Part shown: positions 18,244 through 27,067 of the stretch, in pieces
How positions within the stretch are numbered: position 1 is the first letter of the stretch
Layout: each line of letters begins with the position of its first letter
Assembly: GCA_964514395.1 (NCBI GenBank)
Contig: CAZEQK010000005.1
Span: forward strand, 52,077-116,076
Origin: CAZEQK01 sp964514395
GTDB lineage: Bacteria; Bacillota; Bacilli; Tepidibacillales; Tepidibacillaceae
Length of the DNA stretch: 64,000 nucleotides
Reading direction: 5' to 3'
The notes under the pieces: model-generated
What the model was told of the DNA's origin: nothing
What the model saw: the letters and a program-made list of their open reading frames with translations, nothing else
Databases searched by the model: none
Translations under genes and position numbers: made by a program

Positions 18244-19746
18244 ATGAAGCTTACAAAAGATATGTGTTATCAAATTATACAGGCCAAAGACGCTAGGTTT
18301 GACGGCGTTTTTTATACAGCGGTGAAAACAACAGGGGTATATTGTCGTCCTGTCTGTAAAGTTCCTGCACCTAAGAAAGAGAATTGTCAATTCTTTGATA
18401 CCGCTGTTCAGGCTGAGATTGCTGGATTTAGACCTTGTCTTCGATGTCGGCCAGAGATGGCACCAGAATATTCGGAATTCGAACAGAGTGATCTTTTGAT
18501 AAGGCACATACTCATGTATTTCGAAGAGCAGAATTATTGTCCGGGATTAATACAAAAGAGTGCAACACACTTTGGCGTTTCAGCAAGGCACGTCCATAGA
18601 CTATTCCATATGGTGCTTGGCATAAGCCCTCTACAATATATCATGACTAAAAGATTATTGAATGGCAAAAGATTGTTGCAGGATACATTGTTGAGTGTGA
18701 CGGAAATAGCCGGTTTGATTGGGTTCGGTAGTGCCAACCGTTTCTATCAGACGCTTAAGAAAAAATATGGTTTGACGCCGAAAGATATAAGATGTATCAG
18801 AAGTGACAACAAAATAAAAGACTGGATCAAAGTCAAATTATCTTATCGTCCCCCCTATCGTTGGAGGCAGATGATGGATTTTTTCAGAACCAGAGCCATA
18901 CCAAAGGTAGAATGGGTTGACGAATATGGTGTTTACCGTAGGACATTGCAGATCGTTGAAGATGGTCATCTATATGGCGGATGTATCGAGGTTCAACCGA
19001 TTGAAGAAGAGAACGCAGTCGTTGTCAAGATCAGCAGCAGCTTAGAAAAGGGGATTCTGCAAGTGATCAGAAAAGTACGTAGGACTTTTGATTTGGATGC
19101 GTTTCCACAAGTGTTGCCCGATAGTATCGATCAAGGTACACGATTACCAGGATGTTTTGATGGCTTTGAGATGGCTTTAAGGGCGATTCTCGGTCAACAG
19201 ATCACCGTCAAGGCGGCAACGACGCTTGCTGGTCGAGTGGCTCAGCAATTCGGAACGGCGGCTGAAACACCTTGGTTTGAGCTGAACTGCTTTTTTCCGG
19301 GGCCAGGAGAATTTGTCAATAGCGATGAACCCATCGAGAATGCATTAGGTGCGTTAGGTGTCATAGAAGCAAAAAGTAAAACAATCAAGAGTCTGGCTGA
19401 ATCTGTCCTGAATAAGGAATTATCCTTTGAAGAGCTCGTTGAAGCTGATAAGTTCATCAAAAAAATCATGAAGATCAAAGGCATTGGTATTTGGACGGCT
19501 CAGTATGTAGCGATGCGAAGCCTTAGCTGGCCGGATATCTTTTTGGTGTCTGATTTGGGTATCAAACAGACATTGATGAAGCAACTAAAAGATGAAAACG
19601 GATATGCGTTGACAGATAATCATTCAGGAATTTCTTCTTATAAGCTTAACAAAAAGTATGAGATAGAGGCTGCTAATTTTGCAGAAGCTTACAAGCCATG
19701 GAGAAGTTATCTGACGATGGCGATATGGCATGATGTCGGTGTCTAA
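18244..19746 (+). CDS. Ada-type methyl-sensor / AraC activator fused to AlkA 3-methyladenine DNA glycosylase
   Basis: 500 aa, ATG 18244 behind gaggtgg. Residues 1-75 are the Ada metal-binding domain: GVYCRPVC (Cys34, Cys38) and GFRPCLRC (Cys65, Cys68). Residues about 85-185 are an AraC-type double HTH. Residues about 200-500 are AlkA, with the HhH motif KIKGIGIWTAQY and catalytic Asp437 in LVSDLG. This gives one polypeptide that senses methyl phosphotriesters, activates transcription and excises alkylated purines, as in actinobacterial AdaA-AlkA fusions. Base composition looks clearly more GC-rich than the neighbouring core genes, which supports transfer. ogt follows by 25 nt. Confidence 0.93.
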   Translation: MKLTKDMCYQIIQAKDARFDGVFYTAVKTTGVYCRPVCKVPAPKKENCQFFDTAVQAEIAGFRPCLRCRPEMAPEYSEFEQSDLLIRHILMYFEEQNYCPGLIQKSATHFGVSARHVHRLFHMVLGISPLQYIMTKRLLNGKRLLQDTLLSVTEIAGLIGFGSANRFYQTLKKKYGLTPKDIRCIRSDNKIKDWIKVKLSYRPPYRWRQMMDFFRTRAIPKVEWVDEYGVYRRTLQIVEDGHLYGGCIEVQPIEEENAVVVKISSSLEKGILQVIRKVRRTFDLDAFPQVLPDSIDQGTRLPGCFDGFEMALRAILGQQITVKAATTLAGRVAQQFGTAAETPWFELNCFFPGPGEFVNSDEPIENALGALGVIEAKSKTIKSLAESVLNKELSFEELVEADKFIKKIMKIKGIGIWTAQYVAMRSLSWPDIFLVSDLGIKQTLMKQLKDENGYALTDNHSGISSYKLNKKYEIEAANFAEAYKPWRSYLTMAIWHDVGV

Positions 19747-19771
19747 TAAACATCATTGAAAGGAGGTGAAT

Positions 19772-20305
19772 ATGAAAGGAAACCTGTATTGGAAATACGA
19801 ATCAAAATGTGGTGAGATGATTGTGTCCATCAGCAACGAAGGTACGATAAAAGGGCTGTGGTTTGCAGGCCAGAAGCACTTTCCGAAGATTGATTTGAAT
19901 GATTTGCAATCATCGGATTCAACGATGATAGATAAAAAAGCAATAGAAGCGAGAAAGGCACTTTTTAATCAGCTCAGGGATTATGAAAAAGGGAAGCTGA
20001 AGGAATTCAATGTACTTATTGACCCTGATGGAACTGAATTTCAGAAAGAAGTATGGAAGATACTTTTGACAATACCTTATGGTGAAACAATGACATATGG
20101 CGAAATCAGTCGGCGAATTGCATCATTTCTTAACAGGGAGACTATGTCTGCTCAAGCGGTTGGTCAGGCAGTTGGTCGCAACCCAATATCCATCGTAATA
20201 CCCTGTCATCGTGTTGTTGGTAAAAAAGGACAACTAACGGGATACGCAGGAGGAATACGTAGAAAGAAAGATCTATTGCATATGGAAAGTGGTATTTTAC
20301 GATAA
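19772..20305 (+). CDS. ogt: Methylated-DNA-protein cysteine methyltransferase
   Basis: 177 aa from ATG 19772, SD aaaggaggtga. The active-site motif IPCHRV has its acceptor Cys at 145, followed by the YAGG(I)RRK DNA-binding segment. It directly reverses O6-methylguanine. It lies 25 nt after the Ada/AlkA gene with similar composition, so the two form an adaptive-response operon. Confidence 0.95.
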   Translation: MKGNLYWKYESKCGEMIVSISNEGTIKGLWFAGQKHFPKIDLNDLQSSDSTMIDKKAIEARKALFNQLRDYEKGKLKEFNVLIDPDGTEFQKEVWKILLTIPYGETMTYGEISRRIASFLNRETMSAQAVGQAVGRNPISIVIPCHRVVGKKGQLTGYAGGIRRKKDLLHMESGILR

Positions 20306-20352
20306 TTGAATGATTGATTGCAAACTATCGAATTTTGGAAGGAGAATAAATT

Positions 20353-20826
20353 ATGCATAATTTTAGAATACGAGGATTGGAAAAAAGTGAGTTTCAACAT
20401 TTGAATAATTTATCTGGTGAAGAACTAGAAAAAAGAGGGATTGTGAAACTGATTGCAGATAGTAACCCGGGGTATCCTTGTCGTATCAGTTTAGAGGATG
20501 CATGTGTAGGGGAGACGGTTTATCTTCTCAACTATACTCACCATGATGTCAATTCACCTTATCGAGGGAATGGAGCTATTTTTATACGAAAAAATGTAGA
20601 GACAGCAAATATTAAAATCAATACGGTTCCGGAAGGAATGCTGCATAGAAAGCTTTCAATTAGAGGTTATGATAAAAATGGGATAATGTTGAGTTGCAAA
20701 TTGATTAATGGTATTGATACAAAAAGTTGTATAATTGATTTTTTTAAAAATGAAACAATAGATTATATCCATATTCATAATGCAGTACCAGGTTGCTATA
20801 ACTGTTTAGTAGAAAGAGTTCGTTAG
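20353..20826 (+). CDS. DUF1203 domain protein
   Basis: 157 aa; SD aaggag before ATG 20353. Family hallmarks are visible: F.IRGLEKSEF at the N-terminus, DSNPGYPCRISLEDACVGETVYLLNY, SPYRGNGAIFIR, and HNAVPGCYNCLVERV at the end. Function unknown. Possibly part of the alkylation-repair transcription unit, since it lies 47 nt after ogt. Confidence 0.85.
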   Translation: MHNFRIRGLEKSEFQHLNNLSGEELEKRGIVKLIADSNPGYPCRISLEDACVGETVYLLNYTHHDVNSPYRGNGAIFIRKNVETANIKINTVPEGMLHRKLSIRGYDKNGIMLSCKLINGIDTKSCIIDFFKNETIDYIHIHNAVPGCYNCLVERVR

Positions 20827-20970
20827 TTTCGATCAGGTTGTATGATTTGATAGGAGCGTGTCTAGATAACTTGGAGTTGATGTAATGGAGAAAACAATAG
20901 TTTTAGATTTAAAATTCAAATTTGATCAAATTGAGGATTCTGAGAAATGGTAAAGATTATTGCTTTGGAA

Positions 20971-21180
20971 GTGTTCCATAATAGTGAAAAATGGTGATTG
21001 GTCTATTTTGATAGCAGCGGCCCAGGCCACTGTAATCAACAAAGACCAATCGAAGTAAGGCTTAAAATGATATGATTGAAGCTTGAAACGCTTTGTATAT
21101 CAAGGGTTTTCAGGCTTCAATAAAAATTAGAATAAGGGTAGTCACTTAATAATTTTAAGGGGCAGTACCCTATTTTATTG
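20971..21180 (+). pseudogene. Chimeric relic: fragment of an unidentified gene joined to a diverged ppdK tail and terminator
   Basis: Read in the frame of 21014, bases 21011-21058 encode …IAAAQATVINKDQSK-stop, matching the true ppdK end LAAAQAAVINKEQSK-stop. The similarity continues past the stop (aaggcttaaa…) into a related hairpin (agggta 21135-21140 / taccct 21166-21171). Bases 20971-21035 are instead ~85% identical to 22976-23040. The copy cannot be functional. The remaining 20827-21497 sequence shows no other gene I can support. Confidence 0.7.
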
Positions 21181-21497
21181 GTTACTTACTGGGGGCTCTA
21201 CACAAATATTATATGAAATGGATTCCCATTAGTTGTTAGCCCCCATAAACGTGTTTCACTTCTACTATTCTATCAAAAAAAGCAGCAAGTTTCTGCCTCT
21301 TTACATTATCCGTACTCTCACCAATGAGTAATAATTTTTCAGTTATAAACAAACTCAAGATATCGAATTATGTAATAATAAGTAGAAAAATATCATAATA
21401 GGAATAAAAGGAGAATAATAGTTGACAAAAAAGCGTGGGGGGGGAATAATATGGTAATTGTCAGGTGGTTATAGCATTGTAGAGAGGAGATGAAAAC

Positions 21498-22271
21498 GTG
21501 AAAAGACTATTAGTCGTACTCGCTTCATTATTACTTATCCTTACACTAACAATACCTACTTTTGCCTATGAAAAAATCCCGCCAAATAGTGAGATCAACA
21601 CTTACTCGATAGGTTTAGATGATGGAGTCTTATCCACTATAAACCATACTTATGCAAAATCAGGGGTGAAAAGACGAATCATTGTCTTTAAAGATGACGT
21701 TGGAAGTGATGAAAAAACCAAAATATTAGACAAGCACAAGGCAATAAAACTGAAGGATATTGAAGGTTCGAATGCAAGTGTTGTCTATATATCTTCTAAC
21801 AGCGGTATTACATCTGAACAAGATGTTAGGTATGTAGAAGATGATAACGTCATAACAATTAATGGAAGTTCAAATAAAAAGAACGAAAAGTCTGATGACA
21901 CCGTGCCAGAGCAACCGAGGGAAATAGTTCCCTGGGGGATTGATTACATGAATAGTCTAATATCTGATGATGAAAACATTAATTATTCAACAAAAGTAGG
22001 AATTATAGATACTGGTATTGATGAGGATCATCCTGATCTGGTTGATAACATTAAAGGTGGTTATAATGCCATATCCAAGAAAAAGTCATATAACGATGAT
22101 AACGGTCATGGAACTAATGTGGCAGGAATTATAGCTGCTGTTGATAATGAAATTGGAGTCATAGGTGTCGTACCAGAAGCAAACTTATATGCGATCAAAG
22201 CCTTGGACTCAAGTGGAGATGGTTACGTATCCAATATCATTGCAGGAATAGAATGGTGTAGGGAGTATTAA
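21498..22271 (+). pseudogene. Truncated subtilisin-like protease, catalytic Ser region missing
   Basis: 257 aa from GTG 21498 (agaggagatg). A clear signal peptide (residues 1-23, ending TFA) and an I9-like propeptide are followed by the S8 core with IIDTGID (Asp171) and HGTNVAGI (His204). Translation stops after AGIEWCREY. The Asn oxyanion and GTSMA serine segments, ~150 residues in a full enzyme, are absent and not recognisable downstream. Either a decayed protease or an inhibitor-like remnant; I favour decay because it lies in an island full of fragments. Confidence 0.8.
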
Positions 22272-22275
22272 TTGG

Positions 22276-22668
22276 ATGAAGAAAAAATTTTTTGCTATAG
22301 CAGTTTTTATCGTGATTGCAATATTTGCGTTACGTTATCACTTCGTTATTGATAGAGAATATCCAATTGTTAACGAAAATGATATCATTACCAGTTTGTA
22401 TGTCAATGGAAAATGGATTGATGATGAGACTAAGATTAAGATGATAACAAAAACTTTAAGTAAGTACAATTTTACAGGTCATAAAAGAAATTTATATTAC
22501 TATAAAAGAGAGGATACTGTTTATGAAATTGACTTTATGTTGAATCAAGAAATAAGGCATATCATTTTAGGTAAAATAAATGTCATATATGAATCCTTCG
22601 AAGCTTCTCATGAGATTTTTAATGGAGAAAATCTTATTAAGGAACTAGATGCAATTTTAACGGAATGA
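22276..22668 (+). CDS. Hypothetical membrane-anchored protein
   Basis: 130 aa, 4 nt after the truncated protease. One N-terminal TM (residues 4-20) is followed by a mixed alpha/beta exported domain (…ITSLYVNGKWIDDETKIKMITKTLSKYNF…). No family recognised. The usable RBS is weak (gggag at about 22260). Confidence 0.5.
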   Translation: MKKKFFAIAVFIVIAIFALRYHFVIDREYPIVNENDIITSLYVNGKWIDDETKIKMITKTLSKYNFTGHKRNLYYYKREDTVYEIDFMLNQEIRHIILGKINVIYESFEASHEIFNGENLIKELDAILTE

Positions 22669-22975
22669 TTTCGGTGGTTGCCATGTAAGTTATTGCATTT
22701 ATTTATCAATTGTTATCCTCATTTTCTTTTGTAGGATTAAGAGTTGCTTTTTCGTATATTTTCCAATTCCTTGAGTTTCTTAATCACCTTTTTGGATATA
22801 ATTATTTTGCTTTGAAGTATATACCTTACCTTCATTTTATAGAGCTTGAGTATATAGATAATTAATCATCCTAGGAGTCCCTCGACTGACCTATGAATTA
22901 AATTTAAATACATCGAACTTTCAGAAAAAACTGGAACAGTCACTTCGGCTTCATTCCTGATATGGACTACATAAA

Positions 22976-23040
22976 GTGTTCCATAATGCTGAAAAATAGT
23001 GATCGGTCTATTTTGTTAGCAGCAGTTCAGGCCACAATAA
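22976..23040 (+). repeat. Degenerate repeat shared with 20971-21035
   Basis: About 55 of 65 positions are identical to 20971-21035. In frame it reads …FIPDMDYIKCSIMLKNSDRS then ILLAAVQATIKNN-stop, preceded by a stop at 22905-22907, so it is the 3' remnant of a gene I cannot name. The 546-bp gap 22669-23215 otherwise holds only a terminator and the yqxD promoter region. Confidence 0.6.
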
Positions 23041-23066
23041 AAAATAATTAATAACAGAAACAGATT

Positions 23067-23112
23067 AAGGTATTTTCGTTTGTAATGTATAAATGAAAAC
23101 ACCTTATTTTTA
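23067..23112 (+). terminator. Rho-independent terminator upstream of yqxD
   Basis: aaggtattttcgttt (23067-23081) pairs with aaatgaaaacacctt (23091-23105) with one mismatch, then atttttat. Confidence 0.75.
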
Positions 23113-23215
23113 TATTGTTTAGAAAAATCATTCGACAAAATTCTTTATTTTCTGACTTATATTGTCGAGAAGGAATTTGATTATTAATGTAGAATAGTAT
23201 GAATAGGAGTTAATT

Positions 23216-23656
23216 ATGAATAGAAGAATAATTGTAGATGCAGATGCATGCCCTATTAAACAAGAAATCATTCAAGTTGGTTTGGATTATAGTGTTCCAG
23301 TTATTTTTGTCGCATCCTTTGCACATTTCATGAATGATTTTAAAAATGCCAAAATTTATTATGTCGACTCATTCAGTCAATCTGTTGATTTATTTATTTT
23401 TAATCTTGTTAGAAAGGGCGATATAGTAATTACTGGTGATTATGGTTTAGCATCAGTGGTTTTAAAACCAGATGTTAAAGTAATTTCATATAGGGGGTTA
23501 GAGTATAATCAAGATAATATCGATTTACTGTTAGAAAGCAGACACTATACATTAAAGCAAAAGTACAGTGGTGGAAAGATAAAAGGCCCGAAAAAATTTA
23601 CAGATTTAGACAGGAAAAAATTTGTCGAAAAATTAGAAGAAATTTTGAATAATTAG
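23216..23656 (+). CDS. yqxD: YaiI/YqxD family protein (UPF0178, DUF188)
   Basis: 146 aa. The family opening IIVDADACPIKQEI, the central VDSFSQSVDLFI and GDIVITGDYGLA motifs, and the GPKKFTDLDRKKF tail are all visible. It is a predicted NYN/PIN-like nuclease fold, function unproven. It directly precedes dnaG-sigA, as in Bacillus. Confidence 0.93.
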   Translation: MNRRIIVDADACPIKQEIIQVGLDYSVPVIFVASFAHFMNDFKNAKIYYVDSFSQSVDLFIFNLVRKGDIVITGDYGLASVVLKPDVKVISYRGLEYNQDNIDLLLESRHYTLKQKYSGGKIKGPKKFTDLDRKKFVEKLEEILNN

Positions 23657-23710
23657 CAGGAAATTTATAAACTATGGAGAATGTATTGGAATGGAATTGA
23701 AGGTGTATAT

Positions 23711-25546
23711 ATGCCATCAAACTATATTTCAGATGAAATATTAGATAAAGTTAGACAACATTATGACATCGTAGAAACAATTGGACAATATGTGTCACTC
23801 AAAAAGAGTGGACGAAATTATTTAGGATTATGTCCATTTCATTCTGAGAAAACACCCTCCTTTTCAGTTTCACCTGATAAACAGATATATCACTGTTTTG
23901 GTTGTGGTGCTGGTGGCGATGTTATTAGATTTTTAATGGACACAGAGGGTTATGATTTTAAAGAAGCTGTTATTCAGTTAGCAAATGATGCAGGGATTTT
24001 ACTTCCCAATCTTCCAAATCATATTGTGTCAGACCCTAATGAAAAAGAGAGAAACAAAACTTACGAAATCTATGACTTAGCTAGTAAATTGTTTCACTAT
24101 CTACTATTAGAAACAGATTACGGTAAAAATGCATTTTCATATTTAACGAAAAGAGGATTTACTCGAAGTATTATTGAAGAGTTTCATGTAGGTTTTGCAC
24201 CACAGAGCTGGGATACTTTGACAAGCTTTTTTGAAAAAAGAGATTTTTCATTAGAAAAGGTTGAGCAGGCAGGATTAATAATAAAAAAGGAAGACGGACG
24301 TTATTATGATCGCTTCCGAGATAGAATTATTTTTCCGATTACTGATTTACAAGGTAGAGTGATTGCTTTTGGTGGTAGAGTATTAGGGGATAGTCTTCCA
24401 AAGTATCTAAATAGCCCAGAGACAAAGATATTTAATAAAAGTAGAATCCTTTATAATTTAGGAAATGCAAAGAAAGAGATTCGAAAAAAGAGACAGGCTG
24501 TGTTATTTGAAGGCTATGTTGATACGATTTCTGCCTATCGTGCAGAAATCTATAATGGTGTTGCTACGTTAGGCACATCCCTTACTATAGAGCAAGCAAA
24601 ATTATTAAAGAGATATTGTGATGAGGTGATTATCAGCTACGATTCTGATGCAGCAGGACAACAAGCCACTCTACGAGCCATTGATATACTGCAGGGAGAA
24701 GGATGCACAACAAAAATAATACAGCTGCCACAAGGGTTAGATCCTGATGATTATATTAATAAATATGGCACAGAAGCATTTTCACAGCAGATATATCATT
24801 CTACCATTACCTCTACAGCTTTTAAGTTATATTATATAAGAAAAGACTACAATTTTAATGATGAAAAAGACCGAGTTATATACCTGACAAAAGTACTAGA
24901 AATAATTGCGGATTTACAGCACGCTATAGAGCGTGAGCATTATTTGAAAAACCTTGCAGAAGAGTTCCAAATCTCCTATGAATCGCTAAAAAATGATTTA
25001 AACCAAATATATTATCAAAAGCGGAAAAAAAAGGAGAAAACTAGGGATAATCTGACTTACAAGTGGAATAATATTATAAATAATGGCAAACATATGGAGA
25101 GTCATAATAAACTTTATCCAGCCTATTATAATGCCGAAAAATATTTGGTTTCATTGATGCTTAGGGATAAGATCGTAGCAGAAAAAGTGGAGCGGGAAAT
25201 TGGAAGTGCTTTCCATGTAGAGGACTTTGCTGTATTAGCTGCATTTATCTATTCATTTTATGGTGAAGGTCATGAAGCCGATATTAATAAATTTATGATG
25301 ACATTAACTGATAAAAAATATATAAATCTAGCTGCTCAATTAGCTTTTGCAGAAATAAATGAAGTTATATCAGATGATGAATTGAATGATTATATTGTTC
25401 AAGTGAAAAAGCATAGCTTAGAATTAGAAATCAAACAGAAAAAAGAAGAGCAATTAAAGGCTGAACGTAATAAGGATTTTACGAAATCAGCGGAAATAGG
25501 TATAGAAATTATTAAGCTACGCCATCAACTTAAAGATTGGAAATAA
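23711..25546 (+). CDS. dnaG: DNA primase
   Basis: 611 aa from ATG 23711 (aaggtg upstream; the in-frame ATG at 23681 lacks an SD). The zinc-binding domain has CPFH (Cys41, His44) and CFGC (Cys62, Cys65). The TOPRIM core has VLFEGYVDTISAYR and YDSDAAGQQA, and a C-terminal DnaB-interaction domain follows. It synthesises RNA primers at the replication fork. First gene of the dnaG-sigA pair. Confidence 0.97.
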   Translation: MPSNYISDEILDKVRQHYDIVETIGQYVSLKKSGRNYLGLCPFHSEKTPSFSVSPDKQIYHCFGCGAGGDVIRFLMDTEGYDFKEAVIQLANDAGILLPNLPNHIVSDPNEKERNKTYEIYDLASKLFHYLLLETDYGKNAFSYLTKRGFTRSIIEEFHVGFAPQSWDTLTSFFEKRDFSLEKVEQAGLIIKKEDGRYYDRFRDRIIFPITDLQGRVIAFGGRVLGDSLPKYLNSPETKIFNKSRILYNLGNAKKEIRKKRQAVLFEGYVDTISAYRAEIYNGVATLGTSLTIEQAKLLKRYCDEVIISYDSDAAGQQATLRAIDILQGEGCTTKIIQLPQGLDPDDYINKYGTEAFSQQIYHSTITSTAFKLYYIRKDYNFNDEKDRVIYLTKVLEIIADLQHAIEREHYLKNLAEEFQISYESLKNDLNQIYYQKRKKKEKTRDNLTYKWNNIINNGKHMESHNKLYPAYYNAEKYLVSLMLRDKIVAEKVEREIGSAFHVEDFAVLAAFIYSFYGEGHEADINKFMMTLTDKKYINLAAQLAFAEINEVISDDELNDYIVQVKKHSLELEIKQKKEEQLKAERNKDFTKSAEIGIEIIKLRHQLKDWK

Positions 25547-25578
25547 TTTTTTTAGTATAGGGAAGGAGGTATATTATT

Positions 25579-26724
25579 ATGGCCGAAAAAAAGAACCAAC
25601 AAGCCCCAGAGCCAGAAATAACTTTAGAAAAAGTTAAGGAACAAATGGTTGAGAAGGGCAAAAAACGTGGATCTATCTCATATAAAGAAATAATGGAGAA
25701 GCTTTCTATATTTGATCAGGACTCAGACCAAATTGACGAGTTCTTTGAATATATTAGTGACCAAGGTATAGAAGTTATGAATGATGAAGATTCCACGAAC
25801 GACCATGATAATACGATCTTGTTAGAGGAAGAGAAAGATTCAGATAATATGGATGACAACAACTTCAATCTTGAGAGTCTCAACATTCCAGGTATAAAGA
25901 TAAATGATCCTGTAAGAATGTATCTGAAGGAAATAGGTCGTGTACCATTATTATCTGCAGCTGAAGAGATTGAACTAGCAAAGCGTATTGAAGATGGAGA
26001 TGAGGAATCAAAACGACGTTTAGCTGAAGCGAACTTACGTCTAGTAGTTAGTATTGCAAAACGTTATGTCGGTAGAGGTATGCTTTTCTTAGACCTTATT
26101 CAAGAAGGAAATATGGGTCTAATCAAAGCGGTTGAGAAATTCGATTATCGTAAAGGCTATAAATTTAGTACCTATGCAACCTGGTGGATTCGACAAGCTA
26201 TTACAAGAGCAATAGCAGACCAAGCTAGAACCATTCGTATTCCAGTGCATATGGTGGAAACCATTAATAAATTAATCAGAGTGTCAAGGCAATTATTACA
26301 AGATTTAGGAAGGGAACCAACTCCTGAGGAAATTGCTAAGGAAATGGATTTGAGCACAGAGAAGGTCAGAGAAATAATGAAGATTGCTCAAGAACCAGTA
26401 TCCTTAGAAACTCCTATTGGTGAGGAAGATGATTCCCATCTTGGCGATTTTATAGAAGATCAAGATGCATTAGCACCATCTGATGCTGCTGCATATGAAC
26501 TATTAAAAGAACAGCTTGAAGATGTCCTTGACACGTTAACAGAACGCGAAGAGAATGTATTGCGTTTACGTTTTGGACTTGACGATGGTCGAACTAGAAC
26601 ACTGGAAGAAGTTGGTAAAGTTTTTGGCGTTACTCGTGAACGTATTCGCCAAATAGAAGCAAAAGCACTACGTAAACTTCGCCATCCTAGTCGCAGTAAA
26701 CGATTAAAAGATTTCTTAGAATAG
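25579..26724 (+). CDS. sigA: Primary sigma factor SigA (RpoD)
   Basis: 381 aa; SD ggaaggaggt. Region 1.1 at the N-terminus, then 1.2 (INDPVRMYLKEIGRVPLL), region 2 (FLDLIQEGNMGLIKAVEKFDYRKGYKFSTYATWWIRQAI), region 3, and region 4.2 HTH (VTRERIRQIEAKALRKLRHP). It directs RNA polymerase to housekeeping promoters. The last codons are duplicated across the assembly gap that follows. Confidence 0.98.
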   Translation: MAEKKNQQAPEPEITLEKVKEQMVEKGKKRGSISYKEIMEKLSIFDQDSDQIDEFFEYISDQGIEVMNDEDSTNDHDNTILLEEEKDSDNMDDNNFNLESLNIPGIKINDPVRMYLKEIGRVPLLSAAEEIELAKRIEDGDEESKRRLAEANLRLVVSIAKRYVGRGMLFLDLIQEGNMGLIKAVEKFDYRKGYKFSTYATWWIRQAITRAIADQARTIRIPVHMVETINKLIRVSRQLLQDLGREPTPEEIAKEMDLSTEKVREIMKIAQEPVSLETPIGEEDDSHLGDFIEDQDALAPSDAAAYELLKEQLEDVLDTLTEREENVLRLRFGLDDGRTRTLEEVGKVFGVTRERIRQIEAKALRKLRHPSRSKRLKDFLE

Positions 26725-26749
26725 TCTAACTAATGTTTCTCTGAACCTA

Positions 26750-26849
26750 NNNNNNNNNNNNNNNNNNNNNNNNNNNNNNNNNNNNNNNNNNNNNNNNNNN
26801 NNNNNNNNNNNNNNNNNNNNNNNNNNNNNNNNNNNNNNNNNNNNNNNNN
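26750..26849. other. Assembly gap (100 N) flanked by a 55-bp duplication
   Basis: Exactly 100 N. Bases 26695-26749 (end of sigA and 3' flank) are repeated identically at 26850-26904, so two contigs with overlapping ends were scaffolded without merging. The real gap is probably zero and the second copy is an artefact. Confidence 0.95.
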
Positions 26850-26897
26850 AGTAAACGATTAAAAGATTTCTTAGAATAGTCTAACTAATGTTTCTCT

Positions 26898-26928
26898 GAA
26901 CCTACAAACTTTTTCGTAGGTTCTTTTT
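26898..26928 (+). terminator. Rho-independent terminator of the dnaG-sigA operon
   Basis: gaacctac (26898-26905) / gtaggttc (26916-26923) followed by tttttctttttc. It lies immediately beyond the duplicated segment. Confidence 0.9.
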
Positions 26929-27067
26929 CTTTTTCTTTTTCTTATTTTTCATTTTACATATTTCTGAACCTTAATGCAAATTTAATGCCAATTTTTTTTA
27001 AAATACTATATTCTATTGGATAAAAACCTTTGATATGGTCATCCTACCTTATTAGGGAGTGATGAAG

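Noticed and set aside
21236..21352. Minus-strand 38-codon open frame (…LLLIGESTDNVKRQKLAAFFDRI…)
   Set aside because: It reads like a protein fragment, perhaps of a mobile-element gene, but it has no start or RBS and I could not assign a family.
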